A DNA stretch of 64,000 nt, from the NCBI GenBank assembly GCA_963924555.1, contig OZ004589.1, positions 2,666,001-2,730,000 of the forward strand, written 5' to 3'. The translations under genes were made by a program, and so were the position numbers. Below, one piece after another: positions 34,828 to 49,100 of this stretch (its first letter is position 1; the number at the start of each line of letters is the position of its first letter). The stretch comes from Crambe crambe. Its lineage: Eukaryota > Porifera > Demospongiae > Poecilosclerida > Crambeidae. The notes beneath the pieces were generated by a model. That model had not been told where the DNA came from and made no database searches. It saw only the letters and a list, made by a program, of their open reading frames with translations.

Positions 34828-36571
34828 TTATGTATGTATATGTAGTGGAGCAACCAGTGATAATGCAGAATTCTGCAGGCCATTGAAGTTGCTACTGGCT
34901 CCCGGCCGGCCTTCATTCATAATCACAAGTAGCTAGGCATGCCTTGCAGCAGGAAAAAACAACTTCATTAAACAAGATGAGTTTCCTTCGAGTTCCTCTT
35001 GAGATAGCTACATGTCATAGCTACAGACTGCAATTTATTGAGGCTATGCGCACATGTACATACCTACCTACATCTAAGGCTTCATATTATGCATCTCAAG
35101 TGCTTTTCTAATGGAGTGGAGTCTGTCCATGAATTAATCAATGTCTAGACGAAATAGCAGGTATAGTACATGGCAATATACCAAAGTGCAGTCAAGATAA
35201 CTAATGGAGTAAAATCCCAACAAAATAGCTATTGACAAACGAAATTAATTTTTCCTGCTTAATTTTTTTTTCCTTCCCACATTTATAAAAAAAAATTACC
35301 TCTACCACATGGAGAATCACAGAGAATTCAAAGAAAAATGATAATAATGGTGATACATGATTTGTGCATAAGGATGTCTTCAACTGTAGCTGTCTAAGTA
35401 GTTACATATTCTTCTAGTAGAGACATGTATAATTATAATTATTTATGCGTAGTATAGCCAATAATGCATGCATAAGCAACAAAAAGCCTAAAAGTGCTCA
35501 CTATTGGATGCTCCAAGTGATATGGATACCTGCAGATGTCATTACTCCACACTTGTGTGGGTAGGCATAGCAACCAGTTTGTTCATGGCCATTGTGAATG
35601 AAGCGGAAGTATCCAAGCCCCATACTTCAACAATAGTACCAGGGGTGTATCCACCACTCCGGTTGGTCCGGTTTTCACTGGATCACTTTTATTATCCAAT
35701 TAATAGCATCCCATGCCTGCAGAGTTAGCTAAGTGATTATATGAACCTTCAAGAATCATGATCACATTAGCATCCTTCTGATAAGTGGGTAAAGGATAAA
35801 GAGGGTATGGTGATCCCACGCACAAGCACACCAGGCCACTCAAAATACTGTGGATACACCCCTGAATAGGTAGGTGTGTGTTGTTTGAGGGGGTTTTTAA
35901 AGCAGAAATAATATAAATACCAGTATAACTTTGGAAATGACCTTGTCTACTGTGCTAGCTGCTGATTGGGACCAAGTTACAGCCTATTATATAGTACGAG
36001 TTAGTCAGCATCTGATACCAGTTATCAGGGGAGAACCAACCCAATCCGATCAACACTAAGCTGTGGGTTTTGGTCCCATTATATAATTTCCCGATCCATG
36101 GCTAGCTCCTGGAAAGGGAGGGACCACTCCCACTAATGGAGTCTGGTAGCATCAGAAATCACAAAGGCTATTTCCTAAGGAAGCTTTTTCCTATCACATA
36201 GCAATTCCCACTACCCCACATGACCCACAGTTTAGTCATAATTATTCCTGGTCTGCAAGATACCACATTAATTGATTTTAGATAGCCAAATGAGAGTCTC
36301 TTTGGTTACCTAGCTATATTGTGTCTACCAAAAATAATTAATATGTAAGATTATAATCTTAATTATACCTGATGGAGTAGGATCTCAGGATAAGACCATG
36401 TGCTCTATTAATCTTTTTACTGTTTCATGCATAATGTATTAGTTTGTGGTAAATCTTGTATATAGCTTGTGTTTTATAGGCAGTGGTAGGGATTGTATTC
36501 ATATGAGGCTGCAGTACATTATAGAGCCCAGCTAGATTTTAGAGTGCAAACTATGCACCATTCCACCCAAT

Positions 36572-36810
36572 ATTTTCACTACATCAGATAAGCCAGACCT
36601 TGTCATAATCTCAGGCACTGAAATATCTATTCTGGAATTAACCATCTGTCATAATTCCCCAACTGGAATGAATACAATACACTCCTCTAATTTCCGACCT
36701 GCAAGCAAGTGGCAGATCATGTTACTCTTGAAATTGGCTCATTGGGCCATTTCACTAAAGAAGCCCAAAGAAGTCTTCACTCTCTAAAGCCAAGTTAAAC
36801 TCCATCCTTC
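36572..36810 (+). pseudogene. Retroelement C-terminal fragment, copy B
   Basis: Reads KPDLVIISGTEISILELT, then, after a frame change, HVTLEIGSLGHFTKEAQRSL. The paired E-I-x-x-L-E-L-T and E-I-G-S-L-G-H-F motifs are typical of the region downstream of reverse transcriptase in non-LTR retroelements. Both ends are missing. Confidence 0.55.
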
Positions 36811-37740
36811 TTCTCGTGTCAAAAACAGCAATAAGCTGTTCAAAGTTCATTTTTCAAGCCCATAAACTAGGTGTTCTATACCTGGAACTCGTCAACTCAT
36901 CTATTTAACACATAACAGCTCTACTTATCTACGTATCACTGTGTTTATTTTATCATCCCTGTTTGTTATTCCTTCCTTGCCAAGTTCACTCAACCACTAC
37001 TTATAGTAAATGAGTTATATACACTTGTGTCTGAGGTTTTTATCTTTATCCTCTTATTATTTATCTTCTTTGTGTTGCAATAGTAATGCGTTTTTCTCTT
37101 CTCTCTATCTTTAGAAATTTTTTGCGCGAGTGCAAGTAGAGTGCTATAATTAGAGAGTAAAATTAAAATTCTGCACTGCGATTGATTAAAATGTAGCGAA
37201 AACAGTAGGAGGACCGGCTAGAAATGACTCACAGTGAGATTCAAGATATTTTGTGAGATCCAAAATTATTATAGTACTATTATACTAGCTGTGTAGCTAT
37301 GCTGCAAGAAGTGATGAAACAGAGGACTGAAGAAGGACCAAGAAGGATGAGTGAAGGACTGGATTTATAGGGCTCACAAAATAACAGTCAGTGACAGGAC
37401 ATATTCCGGTCAATTTTTCATTCATCCAGAGCCTTTTCTGACCAATTTCTATTATATATATATAGCTATACATTTGAAGCTGCTATTAGTTTGAACCCTG
37501 CAGGTGTTTGAAATCACAATGCCTGCATGCGATTGTTAGATTATTTATTTTTCAGAACAAGGACGCAAATAATTGGCATCTAAAGTTTAAAATACCTGAC
37601 CGTATGTCCTTCAGCTCATCTGTTAAACAAGCTATAGATACTGGAGTAGTTTCATCTAAAGCCCGTTCTGAAGTGGTTCGTGTTCTTCGTACTCTGGTTC
37701 TTCAACACACACACGTTCCTAATCATGTTCAATATGAACA

Positions 37741-37741
37741 T

Positions 37742-37806
<65 letters not shown>
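37741..37806. repeat. (CA)n microsatellite
   Basis: Pure CA tract of about 66 bp. Confidence 0.95.
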
Positions 37807-37812
<6 letters not shown>

Positions 37813-38036
37813 TTGAAAGTTACAGCATGAAAGTGTGATGAGTAATACTTAATGTTAGCCTCTAATGTTTTTTCTTTTTAGTTCTGGTATTTTTCTTTTT
37901 GTTTCCATTAGCATTTGCATGTTTACTATTTTTTTTAGTCCTCACTCCTTTAGCACTTTCTTCATCTCTGTCATCTTTCTTTTCGTGTACATCCATTTTG
38001 TCTTCCTGTAGCAATAATTATAATAAAATTAATTAT

Positions 38037-38264
38037 GTGATAGTAATTTTGAGAAAAGGGTCTTATGGAGCAAAATTCAAAATGGAGTTATTGGTAACAT
38101 CTTGATCTGTAGTTTTAAGTGGTATTAAAATCAAATCTATGCACCAATTTGTTCCCGAGTCATATTTTATATTTCATAATAACTATGTAACTTGTAAATT
38201 TTACAAGCCTTTTACAGCTTTTAATGTTTAGCTGATAAGATCCCTTTTCTCAAGTACTATCACA
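38037..38264. mobile_element. TGTGATAGT-family MITE, copy 3
   Basis: Begins TGTGATAGTAATTTTGAGAA and ends TTTTCTCAAGTACTATCACA. It is the most complete copy, with an internal GTTTTAAGTGGTATTAAAAT segment matching copy 1 in reverse. Confidence 0.8.
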
Positions 38265-38995
38265 TATTTAATCAATAATAGTTTATTTGTATAGTAAACT
38301 ACGAAATTTATAGCTGATATATAATCTTGGCACATGCTTGAAATAGTGCACTGTGTTAATGCACATGTGCGTACACAAAGAACAACCACTAGTGGATTAA
38401 TCCAGTAAATAGCACTCAGCTTTGCCTCGTGCTATCAATCCCAAACACCATGCTATCACATATACCAACTCCTTTGACAACCAACCTGCAACAATGACAC
38501 ACTACAAATATTGAAGATGACTACTGACTGACTTTGATGGGCTGGATATAAGTACATGCAGCTGTAAGTTTGGATAATCGGCAAGCGAGCGAGCCACACA
38601 CTATTGAGATTCGCGATATATGTATATTTTTTATTATTTATATATTTGGTATGTCAATAGCTAGTGTGCATGCTCCAATAGTTAATAATACTGCACAGGC
38701 TCCAAACTCATTGCTAGGACACTAAAAGTATCAACTAGAAACGATAAACATGGAGAGCTCTAGAGCGACAAAAAGGAAAGGACCACAGCCACAAGAGACT
38801 GAGGAACAAAAAAGGTTTGTTCGCTCGCCCAACAATGCATGAGCAAAAAAAAAAAAAAGAAAAGAAACCATGTTAGCAATGTAATATAGTCTAACTCTGC
38901 AGTTCTTCTAGAATCTCTTCAAAGTTAAGTTGACCATACGTTATGTGATCCAGCAATATTGGAGGCCAACCATTTTTGTTTACTTGTAACAAATT

Positions 38996-39063
38996 TTTGT
39001 GGCATACCTACCCATTGTTTAGTGGCATACCTACCCATTGTTTAGTGGCATACCTACCCATTG
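38996..39063. repeat. 24-bp tandem repeat, about three units
   Basis: Unit GTGGCATACCTACCCATTGT followed by TTAG, repeated three times. Confidence 0.9.
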
Positions 39064-40190
39064 TTCTAGTACATTAAGTGCAGGACAAAATACATGAACT
39101 TCCTTCTCATGTTTAGAGCAACTCAATTATGTGCATGATCTCCACTTGCCGTGGTTATATCATTCTTTGAAGGAGAAAAGATTGTTCTAATGATAACTAG
39201 TAGTGTGAGTAAGTGCATGCAGGACAATGGTCTAGGCCAACTGCATAATCTCAACTTGCCATGGTTGTGATATCACTCTTTGAAGGAGAAATGACCCCAT
39301 TGGTTCCACCTGCTGAACCACTAGAATCGCCATTAGGAGTTGAAGCGGTTATTTCACCAGAGTCAACAACTGGTTGCAGTAGGTCACGCTTTTTGAAGCA
39401 CTGCATAACTATAGGAACAATTCAGTGATTTCAGAGTTATTATCACCCTCTATACTATTCAAAACACATACAGGAGATTGCAGAATGATTGCACCAAAAT
39501 GTAAAATATGAACAGCTCACTGCCTTCCTTATAACTGTGGACCTAATACTGTTACTGCGTATACTATTCTATTGTTTACTGACCCCAAGCATGTTGCAAA
39601 CATTCCTATAGCAGCATACATACCAAACACTTTCTCCACAAAAATAAACAGTACATAAAACTTAAAGAGTGAGGGTTACTATAAGCTTAGCAAGGGGCAC
39701 TAACCTCTAATTGACCAATCAGATTGCTATATTCAGATCCAAGGCCTACAGGGTTTTGCAAAATCTTTGCAACAAGAATGCTCAAATTGTGGTGATAGAG
39801 CTATACTTGCTGTGGTCCAGACCTATTGTTTTAGCTACCACTACTCTGCTACTACTTCCAAATAAGGGCTTCAGTCTTCAAGCTCTGTTGCAAAGATTCT
39901 GTAGCTAGTAAACCTATTCAAGGGTCATTAAACTCTTAACAGATTGCTCTATTCATTGTGGGCTTCAATAGGGGCTCCCTGAAATCATGTATTCACATGA
40001 AATCATGAAATAATTATCATATTCTGTGAAATCATGAAATCATTATCATGAAATCATGGAACTATTAAATTTTAGTATTCATTTTTGGCCACTTTATAAA
40101 CTTTGGTTCATCATAAGACATTTTGGTGTAGAGATAGTCGAACCATTACAAAATAAATGACAGAAGTTTGATCAAAGCATATTAGTGAAT

Positions 40191-43100
40191 TCAATAAAAA
40201 ATGGGATTTCTACATGGATTGTCACTTATTTTATCAGGAGGATTTAAAGTGTCCCACTGAAGCCATGTAGTTTGCTGTAATACTTTTAGCATACCAGGTA
40301 GTAATTTTTGAACATTGATGACATGAAAGCCATTCTTGCGACCGCCGACTGCCAAAGAGAATGGAGAATCGACACAAAATTTTGCACACATGACAGCACC
40401 CTAAACAAAATGATAAAAAAAGTATCCATTTTGACAACAATGTGTACCATACTGGTCCACTATTGAGTCCTTAATCATTTACACATTTCATTTACTAATT
40501 TTCCCTATCCTTTTAACGTTATATTAATAATTAGCAAATGACACTGTAGGGGTGGGGATTATTTACAGTAATCATTTCGCAAGATTACAGCCAGAAAACC
40601 TTAGACACAATGATAGATCAATCCAAATCACCCTGTAACAAGACCACCCATCTCTATTGAAGCAATTAACTCAGCTGCCATGTTAGAACGTATAATATGT
40701 ATGAGAAATAAAGAGATCCTTTAGTAGTGTGGGGGTGAGCGCAGTGCTCGCTGCGAGCCCCAATAATTTGGTTTCAAGACAAAGTGGACCAGTGAAGAGT
40801 AGCTATCCTAATCTTGTTATAATTATGTGTTGTGATTGTCTGTCAGATGTGAGGAATTGATTCCCATCTGGAGGCAGTGATACTAGTTATAATTATGAGA
40901 AAAAAAAGTCGATCAAGTGCTCATCCTGTTATGAGGTTTGATGTGTTATGATTGATTACTTCCATATTGGCATGCTTTACTTGTGACACATCCATCACTC
41001 ATTCTGGATAGCTCTTGATTGACATCACTAACTTGTACATATCCACATCTCACAGCTTACCATATGCATTTCTCTGCTCATTAGGAAAACTGGCTTGTCA
41101 TCCTGGGGGGAAAATGAAACAAAGCAGAATGAAATATTTGTCACACCATGCACATAGTGGATTACTGGACAATGTTTCCACGAATGATGATTTTTTTACA
41201 GGGAAAACCTAGTACTGTGAAAAATAATAGTCATGCCATTCTAGCAGGCTGCAAATATGTGCATGTACCTGAACATCCCAGAACTTGATGGTGTCATCAG
41301 CACCAGCTGTGACCAGAAGACCAGGCATGTAGCAGCTAAGTGATAAATCTAATAACAAAACAATAACAAAAAATAATTATCACATTATATATGCACTTGC
41401 CTGTTCATTATCACATGATTATTATTATTACATGAATGCACTCACATACCTATTATGGCACTATCATGAGCATGGATTTGGTAGAGAGTTGATCCATCAT
41501 CTTTATTGAAACACCACACTGCCTTATCCTCTGAGCTAGCCTATAAGCACATGCATAAGTCAGGACAAGACATGTAGAGTGGCACACAGGATTTCTGAAC
41601 TAAAGTCCCTGTGCAATTTAGTGTATATGGTAAGCTGTGAAGATCTGGTTTACATTGAGTACAGGTTAGATCACGACTGTGAGTGACTGACTACAAGGTT
41701 TATAATAGATACAAGGCCAAGCGGAGGTGTCCATAGTACACCAAGGCAGTGGAATAGAGGTGTCTATTGTCCAAGTAGTCACTCACGGGAGTGATCTAAC
41801 CGACTCAGACAATAGTATTAACTGTGTAGTCTTATGAACAACAGGGAACCACAGTGAGAACCACATTTAATCTAAGATACATTGCATACAACAATAACAG
41901 AGGTTCCACCCAATGCTTAAGTAATGACTCACTAGCAACTGTTCTGGTTTGAAGTGGTTCCATATCAGCTTCTCCACTTCACCACTCAGATTCCAGCTCC
42001 TTGTCGCACTCTACAAAATCACAATTTGTACTGTATTTTCAGAGTATGTATTATGTAAAAACCAAGTCAATCAGCTTGATATGTCATTAATTACAAAATC
42101 AGCAGAAATTAAAATTCCATCCTAATACAAATTATTCCACATGTAGAATCAGCATACCTCCGAAGACTTGCAGTTGTAAAGTCGAATCACACTGCAATGA
42201 AAATTAATTAGAAACAACATTATATTCTTTCAACAGTACCAGGGGTTTCCTGGGGTTTGCTACATAAATAAATACTGCGGGCAAATATGTTTTTGCATGG
42301 GTCACCAGTATGACATAATTATGCTAGGTGACCCGCTAACTCAATTCATCATTAGTTACTTAGCCTGGATTCTGCCATGGGGTCTCTAACCTCTTCATAC
42401 AGCACATAGAAAGCACTCGAGTACCATTTATTAAGGGGTCGATTTTGATCTCTTGTAATAGTAGGGCACATGCCAATTCACCAAACATAACTCTGTTCAG
42501 AAACATTGTTTTGCATCCATAAACATTGTTTCTTCATCCTAACAATGCCAAACTTACCCAAACTACAAAGGTAAGGTTTGTTAAGCCCTTGCATTATATG
42601 TACAACAGTAGCATGCCAAAGTGGTTTTTTTTTGTGGTTGTTTTTGTAAGTATTCATACTAGTGCTTATGATAATTGATATTGACCAGACATGATGTCCT
42701 CACAAAGTATAGTTTGTCCTAACATTTAACTGGACATTGCATCAGTGTGCATTTTGACCAGTACTTTTGTCCTGACAAACAAATAATGTCATTATGACCA
42801 GACATACCGTACAGCGGGATAATTTCGATGGGGATAAAAATTCGGTAATTTCGGTAATCAGTCTATCTATCGAAAAAAAATTTCCAAATGAAGCCACCAT
42901 TTAGACGCTCATACATTCAACTATGCAGTGTACGGCACTATACGTAACTTATCTAACCTTCTGGTCCACTTTCTTCTTAGCTAGCTAGATTCCATCAATT
43001 AAGAAGTCGCAACGATCGCAAAGAGGGCTATACCTGAAGAAATGAAGGCCAAAAATAGCATGCAAGCCAAGTGAAAATGGAGATTCAGCAGCTGTGAAGC

Positions 43101-46100
43101 GAAGTCTGGAGCACATGCGCTAAAATGTCAGGTGTCAGGCTGTTATCATAAGCTTTGCTAGGTTTCATGCAGCGGAGGGAGAAGGGGAGAGATCCCCTTC
43201 TGATTAAAATCCCCCTCCCCACGCACCAATTATTGAATGTGTCTTAAAAATCTCTATATAGCACATCCTGGAAAGGAAAATATCTTCCCTTCCACAGTAC
43301 AGCTAAATGTACATAAAACAAACAGTCACAACTTTGCTTTGAATTTTAAGTGCACATGAAAATAATTAAAGTAACTTTTTTTTCTCACACAAGCACGCCC
43401 ATATGCATAGTCCCCCCCCCCCCCCCCCCCCCCATCCATCCAAATTCGATGTGTATGAAACCCTGTTACTGAATCAAAAGTCACCTCAAAGGTCTCACTA
43501 TCATTACTCACGAGTATGTATGTATGCTGCAAAGGGTTTGCTTGAGTATAAGGATGTATCTTACTTTTTGTAAAAGTATTTATCTTACCCATCATATGCA
43601 CCAGTAGCTAAGAGGTCTGGCTGGTATGGATGCCACTGGCAACACTGGACCTGTAGATGCAGAACACGGAGTACATATCATATAATGTAGCTATGCTGCA
43701 AACCCACAAAGTTATTATAGTAGACCTGTATCTTTGAACATGCAGCACTGAATGAGAATGAAGCCACCTCTCCCTTTGCTTTACTTTGTATGTCTGAGAG
43801 TAGAGGACTTTGTGCCATGCATGCCTCCTACTCCCTCACCCCATGCTTTACCTTGTCTGTATGTCTGAGAATGAAGAGGAGTTTTGGCCATGCCTCCCAC
43901 CCCTCCCCCTTTTGCTTTACCTTGTCTGTATGTCCGAGAGTGAGGAGTTTTGGCCATGCCTCCCACCCCTCCCCCTTTTGTTTTACCTTGTCTGTATGTC
44001 TGAGAGTTTGGCCACACCTCCCACCCTTTTGCTTTACTTTGTTTTGGACACACCTCCAACCCCTCCCCCTTTTGTTTTACCTTGTCTGTATGTCTGAGAG
44101 TTTGGCCATACCTCCCACCCCTTTCCCTTTTGCTTTACTTTGTTTTGGACACACCTCCAACCCCTCCCCCTTTTGTTTTACCTTGTCTGTATGTCTGAGA
44201 GTGAGGAGGAGTTTAGGCCACGCCATGTCCCACACCCGCACAGTGCAGTCGGCACTGGCACTGGCAAGGACGTTCCGAATGATCCTGTTCCAAGACAATC
44301 CTAACACTGCATCAGTGTGTCCCTCAATGGAAGTGGGTGTGGCTTTAGACTGAATGAGAGAAATACTCCATACAACTAGCAATTGTTCCTAGTTCAAAAT
44401 TCATGTTACAATAACTCCTACAATAACTTCTACAGCTTACACTAAACTTGAACACATTAATTTTTTGCTGAACATAATAATACCAAATACAATGATGTTC
44501 AACCAGTGTACAAGTAAGCACATACTGTTATTACCCAACAAGTAGATTGGAGTTGGTACCTGTGCCACATCAATCATCCATCCATATCAAAAGTACCAGG
44601 AAGGGGCTATAGCTATCCACTATTATTTTAACCTTGTGTATCAGCTAGGTATACCACTATTATTATTATGAACCTTGTGTTTCTTTTTCTTCTTTCCTTT
44701 TTCAAGTTTACTTTTTGCCTCTGCCACTGGAACGCCCGAGATTATAGTCTGATCTCCAAGACAAAATACTGGTTCCAAAACATCCACTGTGTCCAAGTCC
44801 CATACTTCAATAATAGGTGCCATGGTGCCGATGGCTATGTAGTTACCTGATGTGATGTGATGTGCGTACAGTACCAGAACATTTTTATACTTGAACATTG
44901 AGAAGGTGTGTGTGTGTGTGTGCGTGTGCACTTAAAGCCCAGAATGTCAAGGGCACAGTAGTATGGATGGCTTCAAGGTTCAAGGTGTGTGGGTGTGTGT
45001 GTGTGTGTGTGTGTGTGAAGGGGGGTCCCCTCAGAAAGGATGTTTTTATTCCCTTGATAATTGTATTGACAATACAATACCATATCAACTATTCTGCCAG
45101 GGCTCAACTATTTAGCCAGGGCTCAACTATTCTGCCAGGGCTATTGCATACTTCCCTGCTGTCATTATTGCATGTACTGCTATATGATCCAAGCTTCATT
45201 TTAATGGCTCTCCGACCAAATAACTATGCTTTGATGCATGCAGATATTAAAGCTTACACTAAGGGCAGCAGTAAGTTTTATTGCATTCACCCACAGCTGA
45301 TGTTTCAGATATAGAGGTGTCCTCAGATGAATAGTTCATACATGGGTTGCAACAGTCATGAATCCACACTTCATCTTTTTCTAAATAGGGTCACCCTACA
45401 CAAGTGGCTGGATTACCTAATTAGGTAAAGGGCTCCTAGAAATAGTCACCATATTATGCAGTACAACTAGCTAGTTAGCCCTGACAAAGTGCCTTTGTTG
45501 CAAGTTATGGCTGAAAATACCATCAAGAAATTGGAAGATCAACTCAATTGTGCCATCTGTCCCCAGTTGAAAAAACTAATCTACACCCTTGGGTCAGTAT
45601 AGGTGTCCAGCTGGGTGGTCTGGGGGCATGCTCCCCCCCCCCCGGGAAAATTTTGAATCTCAGGTGTTCTGAGATTGCTTCTGGTGTGATATAGGTGATT
45701 ATAATTATCACTATTCAAAAAGTACATGTTAGTCAATGAAAAACATGTACTGTACAAGCTCACATTAAACACTACAAGAACAAAACTGACCATTCCTTTG
45801 CAAATTGAGTTCATACTAAATATTTGGCAATAATTATAGCTCATTCTAATAATATACGATCCGTAAAATTCAAAAATTCTGGGGGGGCTTTGTGACCCTA
45901 AGCTACTCCAATGCTTCCACATCTACTGCAGGCAGTGCCTTGTGAAACTCGTGGTCAGAGACCAGCAGGGACAATTCTCCCTTACTTGCCCATCCTGTCG
46001 TCAGGCCACACCTGTTCCAGCCAATGGAGTGACAGGTCTCAAGCCAGCTTTTCAAGTCACCCCCCTCCTAGAGATCTTGGAAGATCACAAGAAGGCTAAA

Positions 46101-49100
46101 GATACAGCAGCCAGTAAAGACTTAGAGGGGGTGAAAACTGACGTGACACAACCCATTCCTTCAAAAAAGAAGACCATTGCCAACTGCTTTGAACATAAAG
46201 ATAAAGAGCGAGAGCTTTACTGTGAGACGTGTGAGGACCTGATCTGTTATGCATGTGCCATTAAAGGGAAGCATCACACTCATAATCACTATGTATTGGA
46301 TAGAGCATTTGAGAGGTACAAGGGTGAGATTGCACCATCACTCGAGCCAATGGAGGGGAAACTGGTGGCTGTCAAGGAAGCACTTGCACGGTTGGACATG
46401 CGTTGTGGGGAGATATCTGTCCAACGAGAAGCTACAGTGGATTGCAGTGATCTTGCAACATGAAATTCAGAACACCAAACCAAAATTTACATAGCTTCCT
46501 TTTAAGTAGCCCAACCCTAAAGCCACAATTAAGTCCTTTGAAAGGAGGCTATGTAAATTTTGGTTTGGTGTTCTGGATCTCATGTTGCAAGATTACTGCA
46601 ATCCACTATATCAATGCCAACATACACCATACCTTCAGACGACTCCATGAATTCCTGGACGTCAGGAAGACTAAACTTATTAGTCAATTGGATCGAATCA
46701 CTCAGAGGAAGTTGAAAGAACTTGCACTCCAGAGGGACCAGATTGAAACCATCCAAGCCCAGCTGAGCAGCTGTCTGGACTTCGTTAAGGAGACAGACAA
46801 TCAGGGAGAAGTGCTGATGATGAAGACAAACATAGTGAAGCAAGTAAAGGAACTGACTACACCTTTACAACCTGACGTAAGTGAGCCTATCGCTGAAGCA
46901 GACATGAAATTTATAGCCCTTCAAGACATGACCAACAACTGCCAAAATTATGGACAAGTATTCTCATCTGGATCTCCTGATCTATTGAAATGCCAAGCCA
47001 CAGGTAAGGGGTTGGAAGAAGCAGTGGTTGGGAAAAAGTCTACTGCTGTCCTTCAAGCTTTCGATTTTAGGGGGGAGCCATTAACGAAGTCAGTTGATTC
47101 ATTTCAGTGTGAGCTCATGTCTGAGATGACTGGTGTCACCGAGAGAGGCAATTTTGAATACAAAGGACTCAATGAATATGAAATCAGCTACCAGCCCACC
47201 ATCAAGGGGAAACACCAGCTGAGCATTAAAGTCACAAATGTCCACATTCAGGGGAGTCCATTAATTCTCTATAGTTGCAAAGCTGCCCCTTGAGAAGCTT
47301 GGCACTCCAATTCTAACTATCAATGAAGTGGATAGACCAATAGGAGTGGCACTCAACCAGAGGGGAGAGGTGGTGGTAGCGGAAAAAGATAAACTATGTG
47401 TCTCTACTTTTAGTCCCAGTGGGAAAGAATTCGATCATTTGATATATGTACCATACGGATGACTCTGTTTCAAGTGTCCTGGGGTGTGGCAGTGGATGGT
47501 GAAGGTAATATTCTGGTGGCAGATTCCAACAACAGTTGCATTCGGAAGTTCACTGAGAATGGTGACTGTCTCACAATAGTTGGCACATTTGGTAAAAGAT
47601 TTCTGCAGTTCTCTGAACCTCGTTTCATTGGATTTAATGTGATCAATGATAAAGTGTACGTTGCAGATAGTGGTAATCATCGTATCCAGATTCTGAACTC
47701 TGATCTCACTTTCCTCAGTGCCTTTGGGAAGGAAGGTTGTGGCAAGGGACAGTTTAAAGGTGTGCGTGGTATAGGCTTTGATAGTATTGGGAATATTTAC
47801 GTGGTGGATTATTACAACCATCGCATCCAAGTCTTCACAGCTGAGGGATATTTCTTGAGGATGTTTGGGAGGCAGGGTGATGGTAGGGGGCAACTGAGTT
47901 TGTCCTACAGATATTTCCATCGATGCTAATGATGTTGTCTATGTCAGTGAAGGTCGCCCTAATTATCGCATCTCTGTGTTCACCTCTGAGGGTCAGTTCG
48001 TGACATCATTTGGTAGAGAAGGGAGTGGACCAGGACAGTTTAAGTGTCCATATGGGATAGTAGTAGACGGCAATGGATTGGTGTATGTGTGTGATCTACA
48101 CAACAGTCGCATCCAAGTATTTTAAATGGATTATTTTGAACTTGTGTGTTGTACAAAACTACGATCATCCATTCTTATATTTTGTACGTACTTTGAACTT
48201 TGTACAAACTTTTATTCTTTTTTGTCATGCTTCCTAATCTTTTAGTCATATGAATTAACATCAGCAGGATTTTGCTTGAGGCCCAGTGAGGAGGGGCAAC
48301 TACAAACCAGTACATGTATGTGGAATTCTATGATAATCTCATTATGAAAGCTAGTTATTTAGGGAGGGGGGGGGGGGGGGGGGGGGGCAAAAGTCCCTGA
48401 TGATTGTTGCTCTCTTTACAGAAGTATAAACATAGATATGAGTTTGTCCTACTCACTTCCCCTTCCTGCTAGTGTGGGGGTCACTTCATATTTACAATCA
48501 TACTGTATTTCAGGGTTGATAAGCGCATGAGCCTATAAGTCTATCTAACAAGAAAATATGTGCCTATTAAAATTATTATGTGCCTATTTGCAAGGGAATT
48601 AAATGTGCATGTGCATTACAGGACCGCGTGCACCTGGTACAGATCAGCTTTACCGTTCAATGGCTGATGCTAGTTTTGTTCTGGAGAGCATTATTCGTGG
48701 ACATTGTGTGTACAAAAACATATGGACTCCAACTATAGGAGAAGCTCTAGGAGTTATGTGAGAACATGGCAACAGACACAATTATTTTGCTGTTTCTGTG
48801 ATGAAAGGCAGCACTATCATTGGACATGTTAATAAAAATTGTGCACCTAATATCGAAGTGCACTTATTAACCCAGAAATACGGTATTATATAAAGCTGTG
48901 TTATTACTGTATTAGATACCCTTTAGATGTGGTTGCTCGGGGTCATAGTCCAACCACTCGAGGGTTAGTGGGAAAGCAGTAAGTAGAATCTCATGGTGGC
49001 TGTAAGAGTGGTCGTCTCCTTCACTGAAAACTGAAAAGAAAGGTATAGAGGAAAAATTGTTCAGTCATGCTGACAGTATGAAAACCAACAGCATCAACAA

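Larger units (their letters stand above)
33673..40100. other. Second copy of the GPCR-flanking non-coding block
   Basis: No supported gene. Most of it is paralogous to 23700-28950, but in rearranged order: 33673-35170 matches the GPCR 3' flank, 35340-35450 matches about 27190-27290 in inverted orientation, 36210-37180 matches the GPCR 5' flank, and 37870-40100 matches 27480-28950. At 35610 a scrap of the PWP1 exon reading GTATCCAAGCCCCATACTTC recurs. Repeats inside are listed separately. Confidence 0.65.

Noticed and set aside
43790-44353. 187-residue plus-strand frame with Cys-rich repeats
   Set aside because: Translation of the minisatellite and the antisense of a PWP1 exon.
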